Assembly (NCBI GenBank): GCA_031272715.1
Contig: JAISTH010000010.1
Span: 1-34,359, forward strand
Direction of reading: 5' to 3'
DNA: 34,359 nt
DNA from: Desulfovibrio sp.
GTDB lineage: Bacteria; Desulfobacterota; Desulfovibrionia; Desulfovibrionales; Desulfovibrionaceae
Shown: positions 25,385 to 33,323 of the stretch, piece by piece
Layout of the letters: each line of letters opens with the position of its first letter
How positions within the stretch are numbered: the first letter of the stretch is position 1
Program-made: the position numbers and the translations under genes
Notes under the pieces: model-generated
What the model was told of the DNA's origin: nothing
Database searches by the model: none
What the model saw: the letters and a program-made list of their open reading frames with translations, nothing else

Positions 25385-25558
25385 GTTTTTCCACTTTCGC
25401 CTACAGCCGAGCGGGTTTGCGCCGCCCCTAAGATTTTTGGGCTTAGGGGAGGCGGTTGGGAAAGGCGGCCAGCCGGGCGGGTTTGATTTACCCCAGCGTT
25501 TAGGGGGGAGGCTTCATCCTGCATCACAGATCGAAACCTCCCCCCTGCGTTCGTCCTG

Positions 25559-28405
25559 CTACACAGCAGGAACGTCCTGGCCCCAGCACACGCCGTGGCT
25601 CGCGTGCTTGGCGGAGGCGATGGCCTGCATGTCGGGGTCAGGGTAGCGGATGATGTAGACCCGCTGCGTGTTCCCCAATCCCGGCAGGGTCACGCCCGGT
25701 TTGCAGGCGTACCGCGGGGAGCCGTTGTTCTTCTCTTTGCTGATGAGCACCCCATCGTCGTGCAGGATCCTCTGCGCCCGTTTGTAGTCGAGTCCGTCCA
25801 TGATCTCCTTTCGGAACACCTCCGGGAAGACGTAGTAGGTCGTCTGGCCCGTCTCCCGCTCCGTCCGCCTGCATCCGGCCCGGTTGGGCACGGGCCTGTC
25901 GGAAAAGCCGTTGACGTCCTGAAAGCGGCTCTCGCCGTGCTGTGCGATGAAGTCCCGCATCCGTTCCCGGATGCGCTGGTCCTCGGTGTCCCCGGCGGCG
26001 CCCCGGTCGTCGAGCCATTCGTGGAAGATCCGTTGGCACGTCTGGAACGCATGGCCCGGCGCCCACGGCACGATCCCGGCAGCGGTGGCCAGAGTCCCGC
26101 CGATGGCAGCGAGGGCGAACATGCTCGCCACATACTTCACCTGTCCGCTGGCATCCTTCGGGAGGCCGAACATCCCGACCACTTGGCCGATGCCCCTGGG
26201 GATCGCCTCGACGCCGGGTTTGTCCACGAGCCACTGGAGGTACGCCCTGAAGGCGTGGCCGTGGTGGGTCCGGGCGGCTTGCCTGATGGCGTTGGCGAAG
26301 GCCTCCGGGCTTTCGAACACGTGCAGGTCCTCGAAGACGCCCATGCCCTTCCCGGCATCGGCGGGGATGTCCACGATGCGGACCAGTTGCCCGGCGGAGG
26401 CCTCGGTCTTGCTGTTCCTGGCATTGCACTGCCTGACCATGTCCTCGAACCTGCACTCGTTTGTGGAGAACCAGAGCACGTTGAATGTCAGGGGCTTCCG
26501 GGCGGAGGTGTCGTCCCGCATGCGGCCCTTCCCCTGCCCCATGGAGAACATGAATGCCGCCTTGGCCAACACCTCGGGTGTTGCCACGGACATCTCGTCG
26601 AGGCAGAGGAGCATGTTGTTGTGCAGGGCGGCGAGCGGTTCGAGGAAGTTGTCGGTGGTCCGCCACGTCGAGACGTATCCCCCTGACGGCGAACCCTTGC
26701 CGTAGACGGATGCGGCGGCGAGGTGGACCGTGGTCTTGCCTGAACGGGACGTTCCGAACAGGTTGACTCCGCCGCCGTCCATCCCGGCCGGTTCCGCCAG
26801 CGGGGCGGCGAAGGCCCAGCAGAGTGCGAACATGAGCCGGGAGTTTCCGTTGGCCCACGTCCCGATGGTGTCCCGCCATCCGTCCGACGTCCCGCCCTTG
26901 GCGCAGATGTTTTCCACGTCCGGGCTTGCGAGGATCAGCGGCTTCGCCGACTGCCCGATGATCTCGCCATTGGGCAGGACGAAGGCACTGAGGGTGCCGG
27001 GCCACCCGGTCTTGGAAACGGACAGGAGGAATCTGTCCTTGGGACAGTCGATGAGGTAGTTGGCCAGCAGCCGGGCGTGAGTCGTGTTCGACGACAGGTC
27101 GAAGCCACCGTCCTCGAGGATGTCCATCCATGCGCTGGGGTTCGAAGCCCGTAGCTGGGTGTATTTCAGCGGCACCGTGCGGGTGACGTCCTCCTCGACC
27201 CTCTCGGGGGCGAACCTGACGGCCACGCCGCAGCCGAACGAGTCCGTGTCCGCCATGCCGCCCAGAACCTCGAAGGGCTGGCACACCCGGACGGGGATCG
27301 TCTGGGCCCTCTTCCCCGTGCCCACCTTCATCGACCCCCAGAGGCTGCCGTCAGACGCCCAGAAGAACCCCGGAACACCGGCAGGGGCACCATCGGCGTC
27401 CTCTGCCGCATTGGCAGGGATGTCCCTCGGCTCCTTCAGTCCCGCAGCCCAGCCGCTGGCGAAGGTGCTGTCGAACTCGCTGGAACCATCGTCCCCATCG
27501 GGGTGGCATTGCCGCCATGCGGCATGCAGCGCACCCCTCGCCAGTTCCTCCTGGAGGTAGCCGCCGCCATCGGGCCGGGTGCCATAGTGCCCAAGGGCGA
27601 GTGCGGCATTGTTGAACGTGATGTTCCGGAAACCGTCCGGCGCAGTGGCCACATTGTGCATCTCGCCCAGCACCGCAGCCCGGACGTAGGGGCGCAGCCC
27701 GTTCAAGTCGGAGACGGTTTCGGCGGGGAGGATGGCCAGCATGGCCTTCCTCTCGGGGGAGTCGCCGCCGGACGCCATGCCGAAAAGGGCGTCCACCGGG
27801 GCCGGGGCGATTGCCACTCCCTTCGGCCCGTCCTTCCGCAGGTATTCGACCCACGCCGGGGGCAGGTCGGCGATGTCCGTGCCCCAGTTCTCCCAGGCAT
27901 ACCTGTTGCCGCAGGGATGGATGCTCGGCTCGACAACGATGTACGCCTTGCCATCGGCGCCCTTGACGTCCACGCCCGGCCCGAGGATCCCCTTGAGCGG
28001 GACGTCGGGGTGTTTGTAGATCAGGTGCCGGCCCCCGCTGCCCGTCCGCTGGACGAGCGTGTCCGGGAGCGGCCCCAGTTCCTGTTGCAGACGCTCCAGC
28101 GTCTCCCGGCCATGGGCGTCCACCTGAACGCCGTCCTCCATCTCCGGGGTGCCGTCATCCTTCCACCGCAGACCGTCAACATCGATGGCGAGGATGCCGA
28201 TCTCACGCCCAACGACCATGCCGATGTTGCCGACATGGCCCGACTCGGGCGCACGCCACGGTCCCCGCACGGGCACTTTCGATCCGGGTTGCAGTGCGAG
28301 CAGGTTGAAGTTCGGATCTGCGTACCGCCTGATCGACTCCATTGTGATGGCTGGGGGGTGGGCTTGACACTCGAGGGTGCTCGGGTTAGTTTGGCAGATA
28401 TCCAT
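25559..28405 (-). CDS. PrimPol / DUF927-type helicase replication protein
   Basis: A 948-aa protein that probably starts replication of the element. N-terminal bifunctional primase-polymerase domain (about 25-190): GMVVGREIGILAIDVDG with metal-binding Asp75 and Asp77, then RTGSGGRHLIYK (GGRH 124-127) and GVDVKG with Asp146. After a variable middle (about 210-400), a DUF927-like superfamily 3-type ATPase follows: Walker A GTSRSGKTT 551-559, Walker B MLLCLDEMS 598-606, and a WRTTDNFLEPLAALHNN segment. The start at 28405 is used; Met22 (28342) is an alternative with no better ribosome binding site. Plays the role of P4 alpha-type proteins but is a different architecture from the Toprim-DnaG type. 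Highly GC-rich. Confidence 0.88.
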   Translation of the reverse strand: MDICQTNPSTLECQAHPPAITMESIRRYADPNFNLLALQPGSKVPVRGPWRAPESGHVGNIGMVVGREIGILAIDVDGLRWKDDGTPEMEDGVQVDAHGRETLERLQQELGPLPDTLVQRTGSGGRHLIYKHPDVPLKGILGPGVDVKGADGKAYIVVEPSIHPCGNRYAWENWGTDIADLPPAWVEYLRKDGPKGVAIAPAPVDALFGMASGGDSPERKAMLAILPAETVSDLNGLRPYVRAAVLGEMHNVATAPDGFRNITFNNAALALGHYGTRPDGGGYLQEELARGALHAAWRQCHPDGDDGSSEFDSTFASGWAAGLKEPRDIPANAAEDADGAPAGVPGFFWASDGSLWGSMKVGTGKRAQTIPVRVCQPFEVLGGMADTDSFGCGVAVRFAPERVEEDVTRTVPLKYTQLRASNPSAWMDILEDGGFDLSSNTTHARLLANYLIDCPKDRFLLSVSKTGWPGTLSAFVLPNGEIIGQSAKPLILASPDVENICAKGGTSDGWRDTIGTWANGNSRLMFALCWAFAAPLAEPAGMDGGGVNLFGTSRSGKTTVHLAAASVYGKGSPSGGYVSTWRTTDNFLEPLAALHNNMLLCLDEMSVATPEVLAKAAFMFSMGQGKGRMRDDTSARKPLTFNVLWFSTNECRFEDMVRQCNARNSKTEASAGQLVRIVDIPADAGKGMGVFEDLHVFESPEAFANAIRQAARTHHGHAFRAYLQWLVDKPGVEAIPRGIGQVVGMFGLPKDASGQVKYVASMFALAAIGGTLATAAGIVPWAPGHAFQTCQRIFHEWLDDRGAAGDTEDQRIRERMRDFIAQHGESRFQDVNGFSDRPVPNRAGCRRTERETGQTTYYVFPEVFRKEIMDGLDYKRAQRILHDDGVLISKEKNNGSPRYACKPGVTLPGLGNTQRVYIIRYPDPDMQAIASAKHASHGVCWGQDVPAV

Positions 28406-28432
28406 AGATTCACCAGCCTATAGGGTTGAGAC

Positions 28433-28465
28433 CCCGCCGCCCGGCCTTCTCTTTCGGACGGCGGG
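28433..28465. promoter_or_regulatory. Hairpin in the leader of the replication gene
   Basis: Arms CCCGCCG (28433-28439) and CGGCGGG (28459-28465) in the 97-nt gap between the Cys-pair gene and the PrimPol gene. No T-run follows on the minus strand, so it may be an attenuator, a processing site or chance in GC-rich DNA. Confidence 0.3.
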
Positions 28466-28505
28466 TCGTGTTCTGCCCCAGGCGACGCCAAGGGCGAAAA
28501 ATGGC

Positions 28506-29039
28506 CTAGACATTCCATGTCACGGCGAAGTCCTCGATTCCGAGTTCACGAGCCGTCTCCTCCCTCAGCCAGACGAGGGGCATGCGGGAACTGCTACAGT
28601 ATCGGCAGTCCTTCTCCCACACCTTCAGCTTTCCCGAGCGCCGTCCGCCTTCACGTGGTTCGGCGACCTCGAACACGGCCCAGTCCTGCCGCTCCTTCTC
28701 GCTCCACCTGTTGCGCCACCGCCTGTGGACGAAGAACGGCATCCAGCCGCCACCTTGTTCCCCCTCCATCGGGGCCACGCTCGTGAACGGCGGGGGAGAC
28801 TGCTCCGCACTGGCGCAGTCCTCGACGGCCAGCGCCTTGGTGACGCCCCGCGACAGCCAGACGTGCCGTCCATGGATGACGAAGTCGGTGGGAGGCACTT
28901 CCACGGACACAGTGCCGCTCTTCCGGCAGGGACAGTCCAGCGTGAACTTCCGCGCAATGCCTTCGCAGGTCTCGCCTACGTTGCCGAAGCGGAGCCACTT
29001 CAGCACACGCTTCAGGGTTTCAAGGCCATATCCGATCAT
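28506..29039 (-). CDS. Element protein with two Cys pairs, possible zinc binding
   Basis: A 177-aa protein starting MIGYGLETLKRV, chosen because AAGGAG lies 6 nt upstream; the longer frame to 29192 reads low-complexity sequence without a ribosome binding site. Two Cys pairs, LDCPCRKSG (about residues 33-37) and DCRYCSSSR near the C-terminus, could form a zinc site. Many Trp and Arg residues are spread through a presumably globular body (VIHGRHVWLSRGV; WMPFFVHRRWRNRW). No known family. It lies between the alpA-like gene and the PrimPol gene in the same direction. Confidence 0.65.
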   Translation of the reverse strand: MIGYGLETLKRVLKWLRFGNVGETCEGIARKFTLDCPCRKSGTVSVEVPPTDFVIHGRHVWLSRGVTKALAVEDCASAEQSPPPFTSVAPMEGEQGGGWMPFFVHRRWRNRWSEKERQDWAVFEVAEPREGGRRSGKLKVWEKDCRYCSSSRMPLVWLREETARELGIEDFAVTWNV

Positions 29040-29204
29040 GATTAACTCCTTCATGTTGTAGGTGATGGCTGGCCACCACCCGTCCTCCGCAGCGGTCGCC
29101 CGTCCAGAACCCTCCGGGGGGCGGGAGGCGCTTCGAGTTCGTGCGGAACCACATAGGGTACCTGCGCCCCCCCTGCCTCCCGGCCGGTCCAAACACTCCG
29201 CCCC

Positions 29205-29453
29205 TCATGCCACTGCCGCCTTCGCCTCGGGGCCGGGACGGCCAGCGTCCTGCTCCGCCTCCTTCGCCCTGATCCATGCCTCCACTGTGGACTTGCGCCA
29301 TGCGCTCCACCTGCGGCTGAGCTTGATGGGACGGGGGAACCGACCCTGCCAGCAGGCGTTCCACAAACCCTTGACGCTGAGGCCCAGCAGGGTGGCGACA
29401 GTCTCCGCCCTGAGCATGGGATCGAAATCGGCGATTGCCTGTGCTGTGTCCAT
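29205..29453 (-). CDS. alpA: AlpA/MerR-like helix-turn-helix regulator (possible excisionase)
   Basis: An 82-aa DNA-binding protein; ATG 29453 follows GGAGG, which is better than the upstream ATGs at 29465 and 29516. The AlpA pattern is clear: LRAETVATLLGLSVKGLWNA (helix-turn-helix), then GRFPRPIKLSRRWSAWRKS and VEAWIRAKE. In P4-like elements AlpA relatives activate integrase expression or act as excisionases. The upstream terminator at 29546-29571 shows it is transcribed separately from the integrase pair. Confidence 0.85.
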   Translation of the reverse strand: MDTAQAIADFDPMLRAETVATLLGLSVKGLWNACWQGRFPRPIKLSRRWSAWRKSTVEAWIRAKEAEQDAGRPGPEAKAAVA

Positions 29454-29545
29454 GGTGTCCTCCATGTGGATGTTGTCTCGGCCCGCGAGAGGACCGTAGG
29501 GAGCAATTTTACGCACTCGCCACGCACGGGTCAGGTGACAAACAC

Positions 29546-29571
29546 AAAAAAAACCGCCCTATGGAGGGCGG
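29546..29571 (-). terminator. Rho-independent terminator of the integrase operon
   Basis: On the minus strand CCGCCCT, loop CCAT, AGGGCGG, then eight T. It lies 27 nt after the stop of the 29598-30221 gene. Confidence 0.92.
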
Positions 29572-29597
29572 CTTGCGGAATAAAATGGGTGACAGTT

Positions 29598-30221
29598 TCA
29601 GGGTGACAGTTGAAGTCCGGGGAGTCCTGGGTTTTTCCCCCGCAGGTCGTCGCATGGCTTCTTTGCGCGACTCAGGTAATTGCCAACCTTATCCTCGCCA
29701 TAGTCGGCCTTAAGGTGGTTGTAGGGAACGGCGCTAAGCCAATCCAGCAGGATCGTCATGTTCCTCTTTTCGGCATCGGTGATGCGCCCGGCTTCGTATT
29801 CCGCGCTCACAAATCCACGCCATGCGCCGATGTCGGTTGCGGCGTCGTGCCGCTCTCTCTTTCCGTCCAAGTCGGCTTTGCGGAAGACGATGCCCACTAC
29901 GGATGGCCGCAGGTGGCCGTCAAGCTCAAGGTCATCGAACGGGCCGAAAGCGAGGATACCCTTCTGCGTCTCGCCATTGGTGGCACGGTAGTAGGGCAGT
30001 TCCTTTCGTTCGATCCGGCGCAGCAGCAACTCCCCACCAAGACACACGGCACGGTCTGTGTCCTGGCCACCGCAGGGTTGGTCGCACCGTTTATCACCAG
30101 CTTGCCCATGAGGACACGGCTCCCCCGCTGCAAGCGGCTCTCCGACACGGAAACAGGCGTCTGTCCAGAATATCGGGTCGGTGACTGGCGCCAACTTTTT
30201 CTGCGAGTACGTGGCACTCAT
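29598..30221 (-). CDS. Unknown protein cotranscribed with the integrase
   Basis: A 207-aa protein whose ATG overlaps the integrase stop codon by 4 nt (ATGA), so it is translationally coupled to it. A Cys/His-rich segment (EPCPHGQAGDKRCDQPCGG, about residues 34-52) could bind a metal. The middle (ELLLRRIERKELPYYRATNG; GILAFGPFDDLELDG) and the C-terminal helical part (DAEKRNMTILLDWLSAVPYN) are not recognised. A strong terminator follows. Coupling suggests a role in integration or excision, or regulation of the integrase; this is inference. Confidence 0.7.
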   Translation of the reverse strand: MSATYSQKKLAPVTDPIFWTDACFRVGEPLAAGEPCPHGQAGDKRCDQPCGGQDTDRAVCLGGELLLRRIERKELPYYRATNGETQKGILAFGPFDDLELDGHLRPSVVGIVFRKADLDGKRERHDAATDIGAWRGFVSAEYEAGRITDAEKRNMTILLDWLSAVPYNHLKADYGEDKVGNYLSRAKKPCDDLRGKNPGLPGLQLSP

Positions 30222-31480
30222 GACGCCACCCCCGCAACCGTCCGGGTGCGGGAGACCTTGGCCACGGTGCGCCCCTCCCGCAGGGCGTCGAGGCAGTCAC
30301 CCCACCACTGGGCCATCTCGGTGCGCTCCGCTAGGTAGGTGCTCCGCATGTAGCGGCCCTTGATGCCCCCCACCTGATGCGCCAGCGCCGCCACGACGAT
30401 GTCGCTGCTCCAGCCGCTTTCGTGGAGCAACGTGCTCCCGGTGGCCCGGAAGCCGTGAAGGGTCTGCACGTCCGGGCCGATCCCGGCGATGCGGAGCAGC
30501 TTCCGGGGGGCATCGATGGTCATCGTGTCGGCCTTGCCACTCCTCCCCTGCGCCGGGAACAGGTATCCCGAGACCACGGTGAGGGGGCGCAGTTCCGCGA
30601 GAACCGCAACGGCCTGTCGGCACAGCGGGACGATGTGGTCCCGGCGCAGTTTCGTGCGCTCGGCGGGGATGCGCCACACGGGACCGTCGCCGTCCAGATC
30701 GAACTCGTCCCACCGGGCGACGACCAGTTCCCCTGGACGGCACAGCGTCAGCGGCAGGAGACGCAGGAAGGCCTTGACAACCGGGTTCCCCTCCACGGCG
30801 TCGATGGCCCGGAGCACCCTTCCGACCCCGTCCGGGGTCGTCTGGGCGGCGAAGTTGCCGCCCTTGTGGGACTCCATGCCGGCCACCGCCCCCGCCGCAG
30901 GGTTGACCCCCACAAGCTCGCGGGCGATGGCGAAGTCGAAGACCCGCCGGGCAACCGTGACAACCTGCTTGGCCGTGTAGGCCGTCAGCGGACGGCTCAC
31001 GCCACGGTCCTCCACCGGGGCCTCCACGCACCCGAGGATGTCGTGCCTCGTCACGGCGGCGATGTCCTTGCCACGGATCGGGTCGAGCCGATCCAGATGG
31101 ATGCGGATGCATCGCAATGTGCCATCGGACAGGGCGGCGCAGGCCTTCTCCAGCCAGAGGTCGGCGACCTCGCCGAAGGTCCGTCCGGGGAGCTTCGCCG
31201 CCTTCCTGAGATCGGGCTCCTCGCCACGCGCGATGCGGCCCTTGGCCTCGGCATGCGCCGCACGGGCCTCCATCAGCGACATCTCGGGATAGTTCCCGAG
31301 GGTGATCACCCGCACGGTGCCCTTGCCGCCGGAGCCTACGCTGGAGAAGGAATACCGCCACGTGAGGGCGCCCTTGGGCTTGCAGTCGATGTGCAGACCG
31401 TGGCCGTCATAGGCGCACCACTTCCCCTTGTACCTCTCGCCGGGTCGCATGGCCTTCAGGGCCTTGTCGGTCAACGGCAT
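30218..31480 (-). CDS. int: P4-type tyrosine integrase
   Basis: A site-specific recombinase of the P4 integrase family; 420 aa, typical length. The N-terminal DUF4102-like arm-binding domain (MPLTDKALKAMRPGERYKGK; VITLGNYPEMSLMEAR) is followed by a core-binding domain (about 100-200) and the catalytic domain. Catalytic residues: Arg248 (LTLCRPGEL), His342/Arg345 (LHGFRATGS), His368 (ALAHQVG) and Tyr382 (MRSTYLAE). GGAGG lies upstream of the ATG. The gene sits at the right end of the element, pointing inward, 177 nt from the tRNA-Val 3'-end repeat, as P4-type integrases at tRNA genes do. Confidence 0.95.
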   Translation of the reverse strand: MPLTDKALKAMRPGERYKGKWCAYDGHGLHIDCKPKGALTWRYSFSSVGSGGKGTVRVITLGNYPEMSLMEARAAHAEAKGRIARGEEPDLRKAAKLPGRTFGEVADLWLEKACAALSDGTLRCIRIHLDRLDPIRGKDIAAVTRHDILGCVEAPVEDRGVSRPLTAYTAKQVVTVARRVFDFAIARELVGVNPAAGAVAGMESHKGGNFAAQTTPDGVGRVLRAIDAVEGNPVVKAFLRLLPLTLCRPGELVVARWDEFDLDGDGPVWRIPAERTKLRRDHIVPLCRQAVAVLAELRPLTVVSGYLFPAQGRSGKADTMTIDAPRKLLRIAGIGPDVQTLHGFRATGSTLLHESGWSSDIVVAALAHQVGGIKGRYMRSTYLAERTEMAQWWGDCLDALREGRTVAKVSRTRTVAGVAS

Positions 31481-31494
31481 CTCGCACCTCCAGT

Positions 31495-31550
31495 TCGGTT
31501 TAGGACGGCGGGGCTTAGGATGCCCCGCCGACCTAAAAATATCCTAAAAC
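31495..31550. repeat. CCTAAA repeats at right element end (probable recombinase arm sites)
   Basis: CCTAAAAATATCCTAAAA at 31532-31549 is an exact copy of 19228-19245. Inverted relatives TTTAGGAC (31499-31506) and CTTAGGAT (31514-31521) flank a GGCGGGGC/GCCCCGCC hairpin. The cluster lies immediately upstream of the integrase start and may also regulate it. Confidence 0.55.
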
Positions 31551-31656
31551 CGGGGGCGGATGCAAGAGGTGTGTCGAGGAATCGCAGGGAGCTGAAATCC
31601 TTGCTGGTGGCCGATTTCGTGAACCTTTGGGATGTATGGGGAACTGGGGGAAGTAC

Positions 31657-31675
31657 TGGTGGGCAGTACAAGACT
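31657..31675. repeat. Right attachment site copy (tRNA-Val 3' end)
   Basis: Exact direct repeat of 19153-19171, lying inside the truncated tRNA-Val. The two copies are 12,504 bp apart and define the ends of the integrase-1 element. Confidence 0.8.
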
Positions 31676-31706
31676 TGAACTTGTGGCCCCCGCCGTGTGA
31701 AGGCGG
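31657..31706 (-). tRNA. Truncated tRNA-Val (CAC), 3' portion only
   Basis: On the minus strand: anticodon stem CCGCC/GGCGG with loop TTCACAC (anticodon CAC, 31697-31699), a five-base variable loop, T arm ACAAG-TTCAAGT-CTTGT, 3' acceptor strand ACTGCCC, A and CCA. The matching 5' acceptor GGGCAGT and a D arm are absent to the right, where integrase-2 DNA begins. This is an attachment-site remnant, not a working tRNA. Confidence 0.85.
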
Positions 31707-31771
31707 AAACACACGTAAAATAAGGCTTTGCGAGGCATCCCACTTTTTTTCACAAACCGTAACAGAATCGC

Positions 31772-31800
31772 TTGACACCCGCATTGTTGGCGGATATGCT
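31772..31800 (+). promoter_or_regulatory. Sigma-70-type promoter of integrase 2
   Basis: TTGACA (31772-31777), a 17-nt spacer and TATGCT (31795-31800), about 109 nt before the integrase-2 start at 31909. Confidence 0.65.
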
Positions 31801-31908
31801 GGCATCGGTGTGATGGTTTGGGTGGCGATGTGAAAAGGTGTGCTTCACAAGAAAAGCGTACCCAGAGCGTACCCAAAAAACGGCTTCCCGGCCTACGGAG
31901 ATGCGGAC

Positions 31909-33213
31909 ATGACGGAAGGCAAGCGTACCCAGGAGGACGGCCTGAAGGCCGATCGAGCCTGGAAGAAGACGAAACAGCCCGGAATCGAGTACCGGGAACA
32001 CCCGACGCGGCGATACGGCCCGGGGCCGGATCGATACTTCCGGATCCGCATCAAGGTGGACGGCCGCGACCGGGCGATGGGCATAGGATGGGCCTCGGAA
32101 GGCAAGACCGTCGATGATGCCGCCGCCAGGCTCGTCGCGCTTCGGGACGCCCGCAGAACTGGTGAAGGCGCCCGAACGCCCGAGGAACTGCGCGAGACCA
32201 ACCGCGCCGAGGCGGAGGCGAAGCGGGCCCGGGCGGTGACGGCGGAAAAGGCCGCGACGACGCTCTCCGGGTTCTGGGAGAAGAACTACTGGCCATCGGC
32301 GCAGACGAAAACCGCACGGACCGTGGAAACGGAACTTCGGTACTACGGCAAGTGGCTCGCACCCGTGCTCGGCGACGTCCCGTTGTCGAAGATCGGGCCG
32401 GACCACATCGAGGAACTGGTCGCCTCGTTGGTCAAGGCGGGCAAGACCGCCGGGACTGTCTCGAAGGTGACCGGGCTGTTCGGCGCCGTCTGGAGCCGTG
32501 CGAAGCTCAAGGATTACGTCTCCGGCGACTGCCCGGTCCAGCGGGTGGCGCGGCCGAAGGTGGACAACAGGCGGGTGCGGTTCCTGACACCGGCCGAGGC
32601 GACCGCCTTGCTGGACGGGTTGCGGGAGCGCAGCGAGAGCGTCTACGGCGAGGCGGTGCTCTCGCTCTTCGGCGGGCTGCGAGCGGGCGAAGTCTTCAAC
32701 TTGACCTGGGCCGATGTGAACCTGGCGCAAGGCACCTTGACCCTGCGGGACACGAAGAACGGCAAGACCCGGTTCGCCTACGTCACGCCCGAGATGAGGA
32801 CCGTTCTGGAGAGCCGCATGAAGGACGGCCAGGAACCGAGCGGGCATGTGTTCCCGACCAAGAGCGGAACCCGCAAGGAGTACGTGAGCGGCTCCTTCGA
32901 CCGGACGGTCGCGGCTCTGGGCCTGAACAAAGGCGTCACGGACGCCCGGCAGAAGGTCGTGTTCCACACGCTGCGCCACACCTTCGCAAGCTGGCTTGTT
33001 CAGCGAGGCGTTCCGCTTTACGAGGTCGCCACGCTCCTGGGACACGGCAGCATCGCGATGACAACGAGATACGCGCACCTGGCGCCCGGGTCCGTGAAGG
33101 CCGCCGCGATGAGCCTGACTGGCGCTCTGGACGTGAAGACGGCAAGGGTCCACGAACTGCACGGGCGCTTCCGGAAGGCTTCCGGCGGCGGGGAACCGGT
33201 GGACGAGGACTAG
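31909..33213 (+). CDS. Second tyrosine integrase (phage type)
   Basis: A 434-aa tyrosine recombinase unrelated in detail to the integrase at 30218-31480. The start at 31909 follows GGAG; an in-frame ATG at 31840 is possible. An Arg/Lys-rich N-terminal arm-binding part (YFRIRIKVDGRDRAMGIGWA) and a SAM-like core-binding domain (about 120-215: LSGFWEKNYW, then ARTVETELRYYGKWL) precede the catalytic domain. Numbered from 31909: Arg258 (FGGLRAGEVFNL), His353/Arg356 (HTLRHTFAS), His379 (LLGHGSIAMTTR) and Tyr388 (YAHL). It lies just right of the tRNA-Val fragment, so it probably belongs to a second element extending beyond the window. Confidence 0.93.
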   Translation: MTEGKRTQEDGLKADRAWKKTKQPGIEYREHPTRRYGPGPDRYFRIRIKVDGRDRAMGIGWASEGKTVDDAAARLVALRDARRTGEGARTPEELRETNRAEAEAKRARAVTAEKAATTLSGFWEKNYWPSAQTKTARTVETELRYYGKWLAPVLGDVPLSKIGPDHIEELVASLVKAGKTAGTVSKVTGLFGAVWSRAKLKDYVSGDCPVQRVARPKVDNRRVRFLTPAEATALLDGLRERSESVYGEAVLSLFGGLRAGEVFNLTWADVNLAQGTLTLRDTKNGKTRFAYVTPEMRTVLESRMKDGQEPSGHVFPTKSGTRKEYVSGSFDRTVAALGLNKGVTDARQKVVFHTLRHTFASWLVQRGVPLYEVATLLGHGSIAMTTRYAHLAPGSVKAAAMSLTGALDVKTARVHELHGRFRKASGGGEPVDED

Positions 33214-33323
33214 ACGAATCACCCACGGCCTAGGCGCCGACCGTACACCGGCGCCGAAGAGCGGTTCCTCTGCCGCCTGGCCGTGGGACACCCAGAGGAC
33301 ACGCACACCGGAGGAGGTGCGAG

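Larger units (their letters stand above)
24959..25558. other. Repeat-rich non-coding region, candidate replication origin of the element
   Basis: 600 nt with no supported gene, densely packed with repeats. There is a tandem pair of about 50 nt (24971-25070) and a 17-nt direct repeat ACGCAAAAACCGTGCCA (25111-25127; one mismatch at 25177-25193). There is also a perfect hairpin TTGGCACG/CGTGCCAA (25172-25194), a 22-bp perfect inverted repeat spanning 25257-25384, a run of 14 A (25303-25316), and many CCTAAA or TTTAGG words up to 25508. The location beside the primase-helicase gene fits an origin. This is inference. Confidence 0.55.

Noticed and set aside
25276-25527. Minus-strand open frame of 83 codons in the origin-like region
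   Set aside because: No ribosome binding site, Pro/Leu-rich, and it crosses the inverted repeat and the A-run; it is better explained as non-coding.
31544-31876. Minus-strand open frames over the tRNA-Val fragment
   Set aside because: They read through the tRNA remnant and the integrase-2 promoter and have no recognisable product.
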